From Bicyclus anynana (Eukaryota; Arthropoda; Insecta; Lepidoptera; Nymphalidae), in the NCBI RefSeq assembly GCF_947172395.1, contig NC_069086.1, positions 17,869,572 through 17,933,571 on the forward strand: DNA of 64,000 nucleotides, given 5' to 3'. A program made the position numbers and the translations under genes. The notes beneath the pieces are model-generated. The model did no database searches. It was not told the DNA's origin and saw only the letters and a list, made by a program, of their open reading frames with translations. This document shows positions 9,435 through 19,974 of this stretch, piece by piece (positions within the stretch are counted from its first letter, which is position 1; every line of letters begins with the position of its first letter).

Positions 9435-11265
9435 ATGGAAATAGATGAAACATTACATTTACAAGCAAATGGCGACGTTTTCGTGCATCGCCTAAAAGAA
9501 TTGACAGAGGATGAAAAACATCGTTTAGAGTTACAAAATTCCCGGATGATTTCCGAAGGGAAAGCTTCGAAATTAGAAAAGGAGGCGAAAAAGCATTGGG
9601 ATTTGTTTTATAAGAGAAATGAAACTAAATTCTTCCGCGACCGGCATTGGACCACGCGCGAGTTTCAAGAGCTAATAAACTTTGATTCTGACGCTAGAAT
9701 AGTCTTTTTAGAGCTCGGCTGCGGCGTCGGCAACATGATGTTTCCGTTAGTAGAGGAAGGATTTACGAATTTCTACTTTTACGCGTGTGATTTTTCTCCG
9801 CGCGCCGTGGAGTTCGTCAAAGCAAATAAGTTGTTCGATGCTAACAGAATGCAGGCGTTTTGTGCTGATTTGACCACTGACGACTTGTTCGAGAACATGG
9901 AAGAAGGTACAGTGGACATAGCCAGTTTGATTTTCGTTTTATCTGCCATACATCCGACCGCGTGGGCGCATGTGGCCAAGGTGGCGTACCGAGTGCTGAA
10001 GCCGGGTGGTGTGTTATTATTTCGGGACTACGGAAGGTACGACATGGCGCAGTTGAGATTTAAGCCCGGCCACAAGATCGCAGATAACTTTTACATGAGG
10101 CAAGATGGGACAAGGTAACCTACAAATGTTAATCCATTCATTAAAGTTTGTGGTATATTATGGGGTACTCTGGATCTACTGGATCGATTTTGAAAGTTCT
10201 TTTACAGTAGAAAGCTACATTATTTTGAGTGTTGCTATATTTTACCCCAATATTCTCATGGAAAAGGGAACTATGTAGATGTAAGGGCTAGTATGTTTTA
10301 ATTTTATAGTTGAAATAAGCAGATGGTCTGTGGATGGTGTTAACTGATTAGAAGAAATCATTCGATCAATGACATCTTATGAAGAGAAACGGCGACCAAT
10401 GGTGGTGGAGACGCCCCATAACCATCTCACTCCCAATGCAATAAATGAGATTGCAATATTTCTAGTTGCTATGGTATTGGTTGATATTTGTCTATTTCTC
10501 TAGGAGATAACAAATGTTGGCTGCATGTCAGAACTACTGTGGATAGTAGCATCACAACAGATGCATTCTACTGTAGCATACAGGTAGTGTGTATGGTGTC
10601 TTGGAATATAAGGGCCTGTAGTCATGTGGTATCAGGTCACAAGATCAAGTTGTTTATCGAATCTGTCATTCCTATACATTGTACTAGCGGACCCCCGCAA
10701 CTTTGTCCGCATGAAACTCTATGTAAACTTTCAACTACCTCTACCCTACCCCTACCCTACCCCTAAGGGTAGGGTAGGGGTAGGGTATAAAAAATAGATG
10801 TTGGCTTAATCTCATAGATACCGGATAAGCACAAAAAATTCATCAAAATCGGTCAAGCCGTTTTGAAGGAATATGGCAATGAAAACTGTGACAGGAGAAT
10901 TTTATATGTTAGATTAGTTTTCGAAGTACAGTAAAAGTTTGACCCATATATAAACTGAATTCTTATCTCACACTTCATAGTAGAAGATAAGGATCCAAGC
11001 ATTCTGTTTAAATGAGCTTTAATAGAAATTTATTTCCTACTCTTCATACATGATTTAGTTTAAGTGCATCTTAGACTAACTTAAATGAATTTTCAGGAGC
11101 TACTATTTCACTGAGGAGGAATTGGCAAGTGTATTTACAATGGCTGGCTTTGAAATACTTATGAACACATATGTACAGAGGAGAACAGTGAACTTCAAGG
11201 AAGGGATTGATGTGCCTCGCATATTTGTACAGGGCAAATACAAGAAACCTTCAGTAAAATGGTGA
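9435..11265 (+). CDS. METTL6: METTL6-type tRNA N3-methylcytidine methyltransferase
   Basis: SAM-dependent methyltransferase of the METTL2/6/8 family; METTL6 makes m3C at position 32 of tRNA-Ser in other animals. Two exons, 9435-10114 and 11097-11265, encode 282 aa, very close to the usual length. An N-terminal tRNA-binding segment (KKHWDLFYKRNETKFFRDRHW, residues about 52-72) precedes SAM motif I LELGCGVGN (92-100), ACDFSPRAVEFV (117-128), LIFVLSAIHP (165-174), VLKPGG (187-192) and FRDYGRYDMAQLRF (196-209). YMRQDGTR spans the splice (ACAAG|GTAACC to TTTCAG|GAGC). The start at 9435 fits family length. The end is odd: AAATGGTGAGC holds both the TGA stop (11263-11265) and a good donor (AATG|GTGAGC). 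Splicing there to AACATATTG at 11960 would still make a TGA and lose only the last Trp. No AATAAA was seen close after the stop. Confidence 0.95.
10738..10786. repeat. CCCTAC-rich near-perfect palindrome in METTL6 intron 1
   Basis: TACCCTACCCCTACCCTACC is followed by its reverse complement with a single central mismatch. It sits inside a Helitron-like fragment (about 10684-10905, starting TACTAGCGGACCCCCGC). It is too short, and of the wrong unit, to be telomeric. Confidence 0.8.
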
Positions 11266-11619
11266 GCAATATACATTTAGTTATCTATCTGTTTCTATTG
11301 ACTAAATTAGTGGTAAATATTATATTAGTGTCACTTTCACTTCACTAGTTCAAAAAAGTTTCTTATAGTGGTGATCTGGACATGGAAGTTTACTAATATA
11401 CTAGTGATCGCCCGTGACTCTGTTTACATGAAATTGAGATTTACACAAATCCTGCGGGTACCATTCATTTTAGGGATAAAAAGTAGCCTCTGTGTTAGTC
11501 CTCGGTAAAATCCATCTCCATTACAAATTTCAGTCAAATTGGTTTAGTAGGTGTTGTATAATGAAGTACTCCTTAACGCACACACACCTACTGAACCAAT
11601 TTCATACAACTTGCACTAA

Positions 11620-11795
11620 ACAGTCTAAGATGGAAGTGGGCTAACTTGTTAGGAGGAGGATAAAAATCCACTCTCTGTATGGTTTCTACATGATATCATA
11701 CCAGAATGTATGGTACGTCTTTGCCAGTAGGGTGGTAACTAGCCACAGCGAAAGCCTTCCACCAGTTAAAATTAGCCAGCATGGGCTAATTATGA
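11620..11795 (-). mobile_element. Partial tRNA-derived SINE (type 2)
   Basis: GTGGGCTAACTTGTTAGGAG and TACGTCTTTGCCAGTAGGGT match the internal part of the SINE copies at 25650-25975 and 54290-54610. Both ends are missing. It lies between METTL6 and the first snoRNA. Confidence 0.7.
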
Positions 11796-11818
11796 CAAAG
11801 GAAATATTTATTCCTATT

Positions 11819-11888
11819 TTATATGATGACAAGTGCTAACCATTGAGATTACCATGATTTGCATGTATATTAGCTCTATCTGAATAAT
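11819..11888 (+). ncRNA. Box C/D snoRNA, U44 (SNORD44)-like
   Basis: C box ATGATGA 11823-11829, D'-like TTGA 11843-11846, C'-like ATGATT near 11854, D box CTGA 11880-11883. The guide before the D box, TATTAGCTCTAT, pairs with the conserved 18S rRNA segment CUAGAGCUAAUA except at the D-proximal base. The fifth-nucleotide rule points to the A methylated by human U44 (A166). The D box is 76 nt from the 3' splice site at 11959. Confidence 0.85.
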
Positions 11889-12316
11889 AATTACTTTATA
11901 AGCCATTACAGAAGCCTTTTCCGAGTTGATGATTTAAACAGCATATCTTTTTGTTACAGAACATATTGAAGATGATAGCTGGTATGACATATGGTATGTT
12001 GTTGTTTTAATATTGTTTGTATAATAATATGTAACTGCTGGGTCATAGTAGTCAAGAAAGTATAGTTAGGACTGCAGTAGTGAATTTACAAAGTATGAAT
12101 AATGTGGTGGTCTTCATACCTTTTCCCTGTGCTGTAGGATACCAATGAACCCACAGGAACTAGGTGATTTCTGGGATAAAAGTAGTTGTCTATCTCCTCT
12201 GACCTCCTGCAGTAGTCTATCTTTGAGACAAAGTTTTATAACTGTTGACAAAAACAATCTCACCTCATTGGTCAGAAGACAATGTTAAGTTTTCACAGGT
12301 ATATTTTAACTATTAA

Positions 12317-12391
12317 CCTAATGATGACTCCATAGTTCATCTGAGTCACCTTGATGTATAACACTCATGTCTTTCGCTCCTATCTGATTCA
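12317..12391 (+). ncRNA. Box C/D snoRNA, U80 (SNORD80)-like, copy 1
   Basis: C box ATGATGA 12321-12327, D' CTGA 12341-12344, C' TGATGTA 12352-12358, D CTGA 12384-12387. The D guide GTCTTTCGCTCCTAT pairs with 28S AUAGGGGCGAAAGAC with one G:U and is identical to human U80 as I recall it. The D' guide CATAGTTCA fits 28S UGAACUAUG. The D box is 70 nt before the exon at 12458. Confidence 0.92.
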
Positions 12392-12505
12392 AAATTATAG
12401 AGAATTTAGGTAAGAGGAGTTCATGGCAACTTTGAAATATTAACATTTTGATTACAGATTGGGTTGACAATGAAAACCATGGGATGGCAAGAAAAAGAAC
12501 TTTAT

Positions 12506-12985
12506 GTAAGTATTAATTTGATAATTATTGCAAATTGTATATTATATATATAAATATAAAACACTGATAGATCCACTGCTTGTGTCTGAAAAAAAATACT
12601 GCACCAAACTTTGTGTTAGAATGTTATTTTATGATGACAGCGCAGTGCAGCTGAAAACCTTCTGTTGCGCCTCACAATTGGCATACAGTAGGGTTATCTT
12701 CACTTTAGTATACGAGTTGTATGTGGTAAATTTAAATTTAGCTTTGTAGATAAAGGGGTAGGTACACTAACTTGTAAATGAATCTACTCGGAGATTCTCA
12801 CAGTCATACATTACACATTACACAGGGTTTAAAAATTGCATTACTTTTAAAACTTAAATTAGGGCTACCAATTGTGAGGTTTGATGCAATATAAAATGCT
12901 TTAAAAGCATTCTGAACCATATATAATAGTTATTTTTTTATTGTTTGTATTGTCATGTTAAATATCTTTTATGTATACTTTGCAG
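12506..12985 (+). other. Host-gene intron without a recognisable snoRNA
   Basis: This intron lies between host exons 12458-12505 and 12986-13022. A CTGA at 12912-12915 is exactly 70 nt before the 3' splice site, and TGATGC lies at 12882, but I find no C box at the expected place. It may be a decayed snoRNA or a chance match. Confidence 0.4.
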
Positions 12986-13178
12986 GTAACTTACGAGGAC
13001 TGAAGATGTCAAGTTTGCACAGGTATAGTTTGATTTCATATTTTTTTAGCTTAATTTTTATCAAATGAATGTCTTGTAGTTTTAAATTAATAATCAACTA
13101 CAAACAGTTTGATAGTTCTAAGTTTGTGTACAGCTATTTACTTATTTATATTACAACAGATATATACACTTTGCAGAA

Positions 13179-13343
13179 TCTATACTAATATTATAAAGCT
13201 GAAGAGTTTGTTTGTTGTCCGATTTGAAAAATTCTTTTATTGTTAGATAGCCCATTTATTGAGGAAGGCTATAGGCTATATACTATCCGGGTATTCCCAC
13301 GGAAACGGGAACCACGCGGGTGAAACCGCGCGGCATCAGCTAG
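13179..13343 (+). mobile_element. Lep1-like non-autonomous Helitron
   Basis: Starts TCTATACTAATATTATAAAG and ends with the hairpin ACCGCGCGGCATCAG then CTAG. Related copies lie at 32923-33142, 40006-40194, 44953-45138 (reverse), 35890-36050 (reverse, partial) and 60172-60352. It is in the host intron holding U80 copy 2. Confidence 0.75.
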
Positions 13344-13590
13344 TATACTAGAAAAATGTTAACTCATTTGCAGTGAATTTATATCAAATATAGTATAGAG
13401 AATAGGACTTCTCTAAACTCTCTAGCTTGTTTCCGCACTTAGCCATGTGATTGGCTGTTGTGAGTAGGTCCCCACTGGATTCATTCCATCCAGCCAAAGC
13501 TCACTGCAGAAGTTTAGCAGGCCGCCCAGAGCTATATTTGTATTAAAATTCTTTGGATGTAGGTATCACACTGAAAGAATTGCTTTCTAA

Positions 13591-13665
13591 CCTAATGATG
13601 ACTCCATAGTTCATCTGAGACACCTTGATGTATAACACTCATGTCTTTCGCTCCTATCTGATTCA
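13591..13665 (+). ncRNA. Box C/D snoRNA, U80-like, copy 2
   Basis: C box ATGATGA 13595-13601 and D box CTGA 13658-13661. The body is nearly identical to copy 1, with the same D guide GTCTTTCGCTCCTAT and D' guide CATAGTTCA. The D box is 70 nt before the 3' splice site at 13731. Flanks also match copy 1, so the module was duplicated. Confidence 0.92.
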
Positions 13666-14146
13666 AAATTATAAAAAATGTAGTATAGTGTTCACAGCAA
13701 CTTTGAAATCTTAACTAAGTTTTGTTTACAGATTTGGTTGATCACTGGAGGGAAGAACAGTACTTTATGAACAAAAGTTTATGTATGTATAAATATTTTA
13801 CCTATGTACCTATATTTATTTTTGCATACAAAGTTACTTTTCCATTGAATATTGTTTAGACAAATTAGTCAGTTTTTTGCAGAAAAATGCAATATACAAA
13901 TTGTTATTCAACTAAATCATAATAAAGTTATGCAAATCCTGCTTCTACTTTATATTTATTTTAGTGAAAATACTGCGTGGGATAGACAGTTTAATGTGCA
14001 TATGTTTACACTGAGTTTCCTAACTTTGAAATACTATTTTAACATATTTAAAAAAAGTAAAGCTGAATATTCCATAACCAATGAGGTCCTCGAACCAGCT
14101 AAGACTTGATGATCCATAGCTTAAAATGTAACCCAATGAAGCAGTT

Positions 14147-14221
14147 TTTAATGATGACTTCATAGTTCATCTGAGTTGTCTTGATGTATATCACTCATGT
14201 CTTTCGCTCCTATCTGATGTC
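14147..14221 (+). ncRNA. Box C/D snoRNA, U80-like, copy 3
   Basis: C box ATGATGA 14151-14157 and D box CTGA 14214-14217. Both guide elements of copies 1 and 2 are kept; the linker has changed (GTTGTCTTGATGTATATC). The D box is 68 nt before the 3' splice site at 14285. Confidence 0.92.
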
Positions 14222-14510
14222 AAAATATAGACAAATTGAAATGTTCGATTGAAGTGACAAAATTTGACACTAATTTTGTTTTCAGGACCTGAAACTGGAA
14301 AATTCAGATTGAATAGAAATACCTGCCTCTTTTCAAAGGTAAATACATTAAATTTTCGTTTAATTATTATTATAATTAACTTCATAAAAGTTAAACTGAG
14401 GTGCATATACCAAAAGTTTTCAAGTTACAAAATAATTATGCCCTCATTTAGATTTTTTTAATACAAAATACTTAAAAACACAAAATATCATAGTATTCAG
14501 AATTAAATAT

Positions 14511-14578
14511 TCACATGATGATTCTAGATAGGGACATCTGATTATGATGCTGTTAACATAACTATCCTCACTGATATT
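14511..14578 (+). ncRNA. Box C/D snoRNA, U74 (SNORD74)-like, copy 1
   Basis: C box ATGATGA 14515-14521, D' box in CATCTGATT, C' TATGATGC, D CTGA 14571-14574. The D' guide GATAGGGACAT matches the human U74 D' guide and pairs with 28S CUGUCCCUAUC (human C3820 region). The D guide AACATAACTATCCTCA has no target I recognise. The D box is 67 nt before 14641. Confidence 0.88.
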
Positions 14579-14816
14579 GTCGGCTAACTTGCAATACTGT
14601 CTGCGTCAAGATAACATTTAAGCATAAGTTATCTATTACAGATACTGCACAGTCACACATACTCGTACACACACACAAGGATTGCGGTATATTAAAAGTA
14701 AGTTGTCCTATAAACATTTTATTTGAATAGGTCACAATATTAATGTATGCTCCTTATTTACACTGCTATAGATTATTACCAGTATGTATCGATTTTCGAT
14801 CAATCAAGGACCTGCC

Positions 14817-14972
14817 CTAGCCATGTGGCACGTCGGTTCTCTTTCTACGATCGCAATCGCTTTGACAAGTAGAAAAATGTATGGGAATGACATTTCCATA
14901 CATTTTCTAGTTTTCGAAGCGCTTGCGATCGTAGAAAGGGAATCGACGTACCACTTGGTTACATGGGCTGGA
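14817..14972. mobile_element. Palindromic MITE (TACGATCGCAAACGCTTCG family)
   Basis: CTCTTTCTACGATCGCAATC pairs with GCGCTTGCGATCGTAGAAAG around ATGTATGGGAATGACATTTC. Longer copies are at 46433-46628 and 46814-47006. It sits in a host-gene intron. Confidence 0.8.
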
Positions 14973-15085
14973 CGTTACTTTTATGTCAAAGTATATGATC
15001 AATGATAAATGCGATTATAAAAACTGTCTCTATAAAATCGATATTTCACAGTTATAATCGTGATTGTCATCGTCAAATAAGGTAG
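14973..15085. mobile_element. Fragment of a TIR DNA element
   Basis: GACGTTACTTTTATGTCAAA and GCGATTATAAAAACTGTCTC match the interior of the element at 58902-59212. Ends are missing. Confidence 0.6.
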
Positions 15086-15425
15086 ATCCGAATCGCTGCT
15101 AGAGTCATTACTGATTCAAACTTGTCTGTCTGTTACCTTTTCACGGCTAAACCGCTGAACCAATTTGGATGAGTTTTGGTACAATGATAAATGGAACCTT
15201 GGAGCAGAACATAGGCTTTTTTTATCCTGGAACTATCCATGGTTTTAGCGGTATAACGGAAAAACAAAATAAAGCAAACAGTCGCGAGCATCCCCTAGTA
15301 TAGTGAAATTATATGGAACTATGCATAACATTCAAGTTTAATGCTATTGTATGTTGCAAAAACATCATGTACATATAAGTAATAAGAATTTTATATCACT
15401 ATCGTAGTAAATTTGGAAGGAGCTT

Positions 15426-15489
15426 TAATATGATGACTTAAAATATCAGTCATCTGATTAAGATGATTATAACAATTCTCACTGATATT
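15426..15489 (+). ncRNA. Box C/D snoRNA, diverged U74 paralogue with changed guides
   Basis: C box ATGATGA 15430-15436, D' in CATCTGATT, C' AGATGATT, D CTGA 15482-15485, 69 nt before the 3' splice site at 15554. Layout and flanks (CACTGATATT, TTATCTAATACAGGTAC) match the U74 copies. The 28S guide GATAGGGACAT has become AATATCAGTCAT, and the D guide is ATAACAATTCTCA. It is intact as a C/D RNA but cannot keep the U74 target. Confidence 0.75.
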
Positions 15490-15764
15490 ATCAGCAAACT
15501 TCCGATATTGTAGTCTTGTTAAGATGACATTTACAAACAAGTTATCTAATACAGGTACAGCACAGGATTGAGGTAAATTTAAAGTAAGTGACAATGATCT
15601 CATTTGGAGGCCTAGCATGTGTCAATGACATATCTCTTGAAAAGAAAAATTAAAAGTTATATTATCAGCTAACAGCGGCGTAATATATTATATCACTCTC
15701 TTTCGTTGGTATGAGACGAGAGGGGACGATATTGTCGATGCCGCGTTTATTGGTCGACATTTTA

Positions 15765-16110
15765 GGTCTGATTCTGGTAGCTAACTGAGTTACCAGGAAA
15801 TTAAAAATTCAGAGCATCGGAACGATATAATGTACCACGCAATTTGTAGTACATTGTGGCTGTTAAATTGTATAACTGTTAATTAAGCAACAGTATTATT
15901 ACTAAAACAGTAACTAACTATTAATAAAACAGCTAGTTAGTAACAAATGTTACTAACCAGAAGTTTTATTTACCGTTGATTAATTAATAGTTATACAACT
16001 TAACAGCCACAATGTCATACAAATTACGTGGTACATTATCTCGTTCCGACGCAATGAAATTTTCATTTTCTGGTAACTCAGTTAGCTAACAGAATCAAGA
16101 ATTTTCGTAA
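15765..16110. mobile_element. Long-TIR palindromic element
   Basis: The left arm from GATTCTGGTAGCTAACTGAG to GTATAACTGTTAATTAA is mirrored by the right arm from TTAATTAATAGTTATACAAC to GTTAGCTAACAGAATC. Each arm is about 120 bp. A partial copy lies at 6197-6450. It has no coding capacity and is in the host intron before U74 copy 2. Confidence 0.85.
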
Positions 16111-16476
16111 ATAAAAAAATTAATTGTCTTGATAGTAATCAGTTGTACAAAATGTTCTAGGGATACCTGACTATTTTTCTTTTTATCTTCGCGACATTTC
16201 GTTTTGCGCAAAGACCCACCCTGTTTGCAGTATGATGGTAAAAACTAAAAAGGGGTAGGAAGTACTCGTACTATTGTGTGCTATCACTTTAACAAGTGTT
16301 TTAACAAATATCTACATATTTTTTCATATAGTGTTTTTAAAATAGCATGGATACCTACGGTGAAGTTCGTTTCACTCTCGATAATAGTACATATTATGAA
16401 GTGTCATAAGGCAACTGTCACTGTACCCATGCTATTTGAAAAACACTTAAGATATTTTAAGGAGCTATGGCATGTA

Positions 16477-16544
16477 TTATATGATGATTCTAGATAGGGA
16501 CATCTGACTATGATGCTGTTAACATAACTATCCTCACTGATATT
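16477..16544 (+). ncRNA. Box C/D snoRNA, U74-like, copy 2
   Basis: C box ATGATGA 16481-16487 and D CTGA 16537-16540. The D' guide GATAGGGACAT and D guide AACATAACTATCCTCA are the same as in copy 1. The D box is 70 nt before the 3' splice site at 16610. Confidence 0.9.
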
Positions 16545-16659
16545 GTCGGCTAACTTGCTATACTGCAGCCTGTGTTAAGATCACATTTAAAACTAAATTA
16601 TCTTTTACAGGTACATCACTCACATCTATACACAAGGATTGCTGTAAATTAAAAGTAAG

Positions 16660-16850
16660 TTCTCGTCATCAACCCATATTCGGCTCACTGCTGAGCTCGA
16701 GTCTCCTCTCAGTATGAGAGGGGTTAGGCCAATAGTCCACCACGCTGGCCCAATACGGATTGGCAGACTTCACACACGCAGATAATTAAGATAAATTTCT
16801 GGTATGCAGGTTTCCTCACGATGTTTTCCTTAGTAAGTTCTGCTAAGTGT
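16660..16850 (-). mobile_element. Partial type-1 SINE
   Basis: AACCCATATTCGGCTCACTG to GTTTCCTCACGATGTTTTCC is the reverse complement of the 3' two-thirds of the full-length SINE at 58360-58672. The tRNA-like head is absent. Confidence 0.8.
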
Positions 16851-17426
16851 TAATTACTTGAAAATGTTGAGCCTATACTGTTGATACTGGTCACAGATTG
16901 TGTGTTACTAAATGGTTTAAACCCAACGATTTTATACTTTTAGATATGTTTAGTGCCTACAAAATCACTGCAAAAAGTGATCCGAATTTAGCTACTCCAC
17001 TTAGTGCACACATGCCTAATTTTGTGTTTACTTACACTATATATTTATGTATATATAGCTCGTAGACTTCCTGAACACCTTGTTGATGGTATTTAGGTAT
17101 TATTTTGTTTAAATAACTTTTGTTGTTTACCATCTTTACCTTGCAACTAAATGAAATTAAGACAATTAGCCACTTTTGTTCCACTTCAATTTCGATCTGT
17201 TAGTGACATATCTATTAGTTATAAAATCTTTGTTAAAACCAGATTATTTTTTGTGTGACCATGATCTGATGGTATCAGATTGAACATTTAATATAGTTTA
17301 AAATAGAAAATGCTTGTTTAGAAGATAGATGCCTATTCACTTTAAGAGTCTATAAGAGACAAGAAATATACTTGGAAAGGGTATTACAGACTAAGGTCTG
17401 TAATACGTCATACAAGAAAATATTAT

Positions 17427-17494
17427 TTTAATGATGATTCTAGATAGGGACATCTGATTATGATGCTGTTGTTATAACTATCCTCACTGATATG
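17427..17494 (+). ncRNA. Box C/D snoRNA, U74-like, copy 3
   Basis: C box ATGATGA 17431-17437 and D CTGA 17487-17490, with D' guide GATAGGGACAT kept. The sequence after C' differs slightly (GTTGTTATAACTATCCTCA). The D box is 69 nt before the 3' splice site at 17559. Confidence 0.9.
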
Positions 17495-17774
17495 GAGCTG
17501 ACTTGCAATACTCCAATTGTTATTGAGATCATGTATGAAAATTGACTCTTTGTCTACAGGTACCTACCTATATTGGATTCATTCAGCCTTATCAACAGTA
17601 AATGAAGTAAGTAAATTTAAAATTTCAAGTAATGTGAGGGTTCTTATTTGTTACATCTTCATGTTAAAACACAAAACTGAATTTCAACAATGGAACCCTA
17701 CATTATGAGCCAGTAACAGGCTATATTTCGTCGTATTCCGTATTTTCACGGGGACGCTAAGTATATCAATACCT

Positions 17775-17945
17775 CAACGGTTAGAGCGGTTGGACTCATC
17801 ACCGAGGGGTGGTGGTTCGATCCCCGCCCCGTTGGTCTATTGTCGTACCCACTCCTAATACAGTCTATCCTGATTAGTTGGAGGGGAATGGGAATCAGTC
17901 ATATTTAAAAGATATGACATTATTTTCTTTAAAAAAAAAAATACA
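17775..17945 (+). mobile_element. tRNA-headed SINE (type 4)
   Basis: GGTGGTTCGATCCCCGCCCC resembles a tRNA B box and is followed by GTTGGTCTATTGTCGTACCC and an A-rich tail. A second copy is at 61293-61455. It lies in the host intron of the U77-like RNA. Confidence 0.75.
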
Positions 17946-17979
17946 AAAAACTTTAGGATATGTTTATGGTTTAAACAAA

Positions 17980-18051
17980 TCATATGATGACTGAAAGCAT
18001 AGTTCACCTGATTAAATCGTGACGAACGATTGTGTTCCGCTGGCTGAAAAT
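17980..18051 (+). ncRNA. Box C/D snoRNA, U77 (SNORD77)-like
   Basis: C box ATGATGA 17984-17990, D' CTGA 18008-18011, C' TGACGA near 18020, D CTGA 18044-18047. The D' guide GCATAGTTCAC pairs with 28S GUGAACUAUGC. The stretch GCATAGTTCA..ATTTAATCATGA in human U77 (from memory) is closely matched by GCATAGTTCAC..ATTAAATCGTGA here. The D guide TGTGTTCCGCTGG has no target I recognise. The D box is 72 nt before the 3' splice site at 18119. Confidence 0.8.
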
Positions 18052-18574
18052 TTGTTACTGTTTAAATCTATTGAAGTTTACTTGATACAGATAATTTATT
18101 CAATTTCCTTTGTTTACAGGAACCACTTTCGAAACATTGCTTTAAACGGATTTAATATAAAGTAAGTAGTAATAAATTCAAGTTCATTATTTTGTCTAAT
18201 CATATAATACATATTCTAGTTATTTACGCTATGTAATTCTAGAACAGCTTTAGTTTTGGATGTGTTTGTTGGCTGAGATTGTTGTGGGCTCTTCTAGGTC
18301 CAAGGCGCATTTGGAACCCTCGTAGCTTTAATTTTAAGTTTTCGACTTATTATTATCACCATTATCTATAAATATTATTACCCGACGTTTTGAAAGTGCT
18401 TGTAAACTAAGCCTAATTGAAATAAATGAATATTGATTTTATTTGATGAAAATTGGGACACCTTTGTACCCGTTTTTTGCCTGTACTCTGTACAGGTAAT
18501 ATATAACCAAGCAAAACCGCGAGGCAAAGCTAGTAGTGAAATAAAAAGTAAATAAATAAGTAGATGAGTTAGTA

Positions 18575-18656
18575 TTTAATGATGACTTGACCTTCAGGTC
18601 TCCCTCAACAGAGAGAACCCAAATCACCATGTTGACCAATTTAAGCGTCTGACCTT
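18575..18656 (+). ncRNA. Orphan box C/D snoRNA, family S, copy 1
   Basis: C box ATGATGA 18579-18585 and D CTGA 18649-18652. Between them lie a GACCTTCAGGTC mini-hairpin, a D'-like CAGA in CTCAACAGAGAG, a C'-like ATGTTGA, then the D guide CCAATTTAAGCGT. This copy differs in that guide from the other six (CCAACTTACGCGT). The D box is 73 nt before the 3' splice site at 18725. I do not recognise a target. Confidence 0.85.
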
Positions 18657-18944
18657 TGTTGAAACTAAAAAAAAATACCGTCGAAATTTTCCATTGTAAA
18701 TTAAGAATATTTAATTTCTTTCCAGGATCTTTCGAGGATATATGGAAGATAATAAAAATGGTTTTGCACAAATAACTACTAATTGGGTAAGTTGTAAAAT
18801 TGGATAAGACTTGTTATATTTTTAAAAAATATTATGTACATAATAATAAATCGTAGGTATTATTTTTATATAAATGGGAGTTCTATTATTAAAATACATA
18901 TAGACAGTTATAGTGAAATAAAAGTATTTAAATTGATTTAAGTA

Positions 18945-19026
18945 TTAAATGATGACCAGACCTTCAGGTCTCCCTCAACAGAGAGAACCCAAATCACCAT
19001 GTTGACCAACTTACGCGTCTGACCTT
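18945..19026 (+). ncRNA. Orphan box C/D snoRNA, family S, copy 2
   Basis: C box 18949-18955 and D box 19019-19022, with D guide CCAACTTACGCGT. The D box is 72 nt before 19094. The flank TTTAAGTATTAAATGATGAC is shared with copies 3 and 4. Confidence 0.88.
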
Positions 19027-19314
19027 TGTTAAACTAAAAAAACATGCAATCGAGGTTTTCCATTGTAAATTAAGAATATTTCATTTCTTTCCAGGATATT
19101 TTGAAGACATATGGAAGATAATAAAAATGGTTTTGCACAAAATAACTGACGAATTGGGTAAGTTGTAAAATTTGATAAGTCTTGTAATGTAAAAAAAATA
19201 TTATGTACGTAATAATTACTCGTAGGAAATATTTTTTAATTAAGTGGGAATTCAATATTAAAATACATATAGACAGTGAAATAAAAGGGAAAAGTATAGG
19301 AATTGATTTAAGTA

Positions 19315-19396
19315 TTAAATGATGACCAGACCTTCAGGTCTCCCTCAACAGAGAGAACCCAAATCACCATGTTGACCAACTTACGCGTCTGACCTT
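19315..19396 (+). ncRNA. Orphan box C/D snoRNA, family S, copy 3
   Basis: C box 19319-19325 and D box 19389-19392, with a body like copy 2. The D box is 76 nt before the 3' splice site at 19468. The following exon is again of the GGAAGATAATAAAAATGG type. Confidence 0.88.
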
Positions 19397-19974
19397 TGTT
19401 AAAACTGAAAAAAAAAAATACAATCGAAATTTTCCATTGTAAATTAAGAATATTTAATTTATTTCCAGGATCATTCGAGGATATATGGAAGATAATAAAA
19501 ATGGTTTTGCACAACATAACTACGAATTTGGTAAGTTGTGAAATTTAATAAGTATATAGTCAGATCGGGTAGGTATTTTAAACAATGTAAATAAACAAAA
19601 ACAGCTGACTCAGGGGTGCTCAACATTTTACTACAGCATTATTTACGAATATTGTCATGAAATAAAACTTCCTTTGATAACCAATATTTTTTTTATTCTA
19701 TATTCCTATATCCTGTTATTTATCTAACAGATAATGTTTCACTTATATTCAGGGTTCCGTAGTCAATAAAGAACCCTTATAGTTTTGTTTTTTATTATGT
19801 ATAAGCAAGCATAAGGTATCCTCGACATATTTAAACACATTAATCAAAACGGTTTTCTCAGAGGACGATAAGGGTGATAGCTTCGTACGTTTCTTTTTTG
19901 GTGACGGAAACGATAGCAATGCGGAATAACTGCTCCGGCTAGTACCAGGCTCCGCTTCACTCATTTTCGTACTA

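Noticed and set aside
10738..10786. Interstitial telomeric repeat
   Set aside because: The insect telomere unit is TTAGG; the unit here is CCCTAC in a short palindrome inside a Helitron-like fragment.
12628..12690. C/D snoRNA starting at ATGATGA 12631
   Set aside because: It has a C-box match and a CTGA soon after, but no D box at a proper distance and the wrong distance from the 3' splice site.
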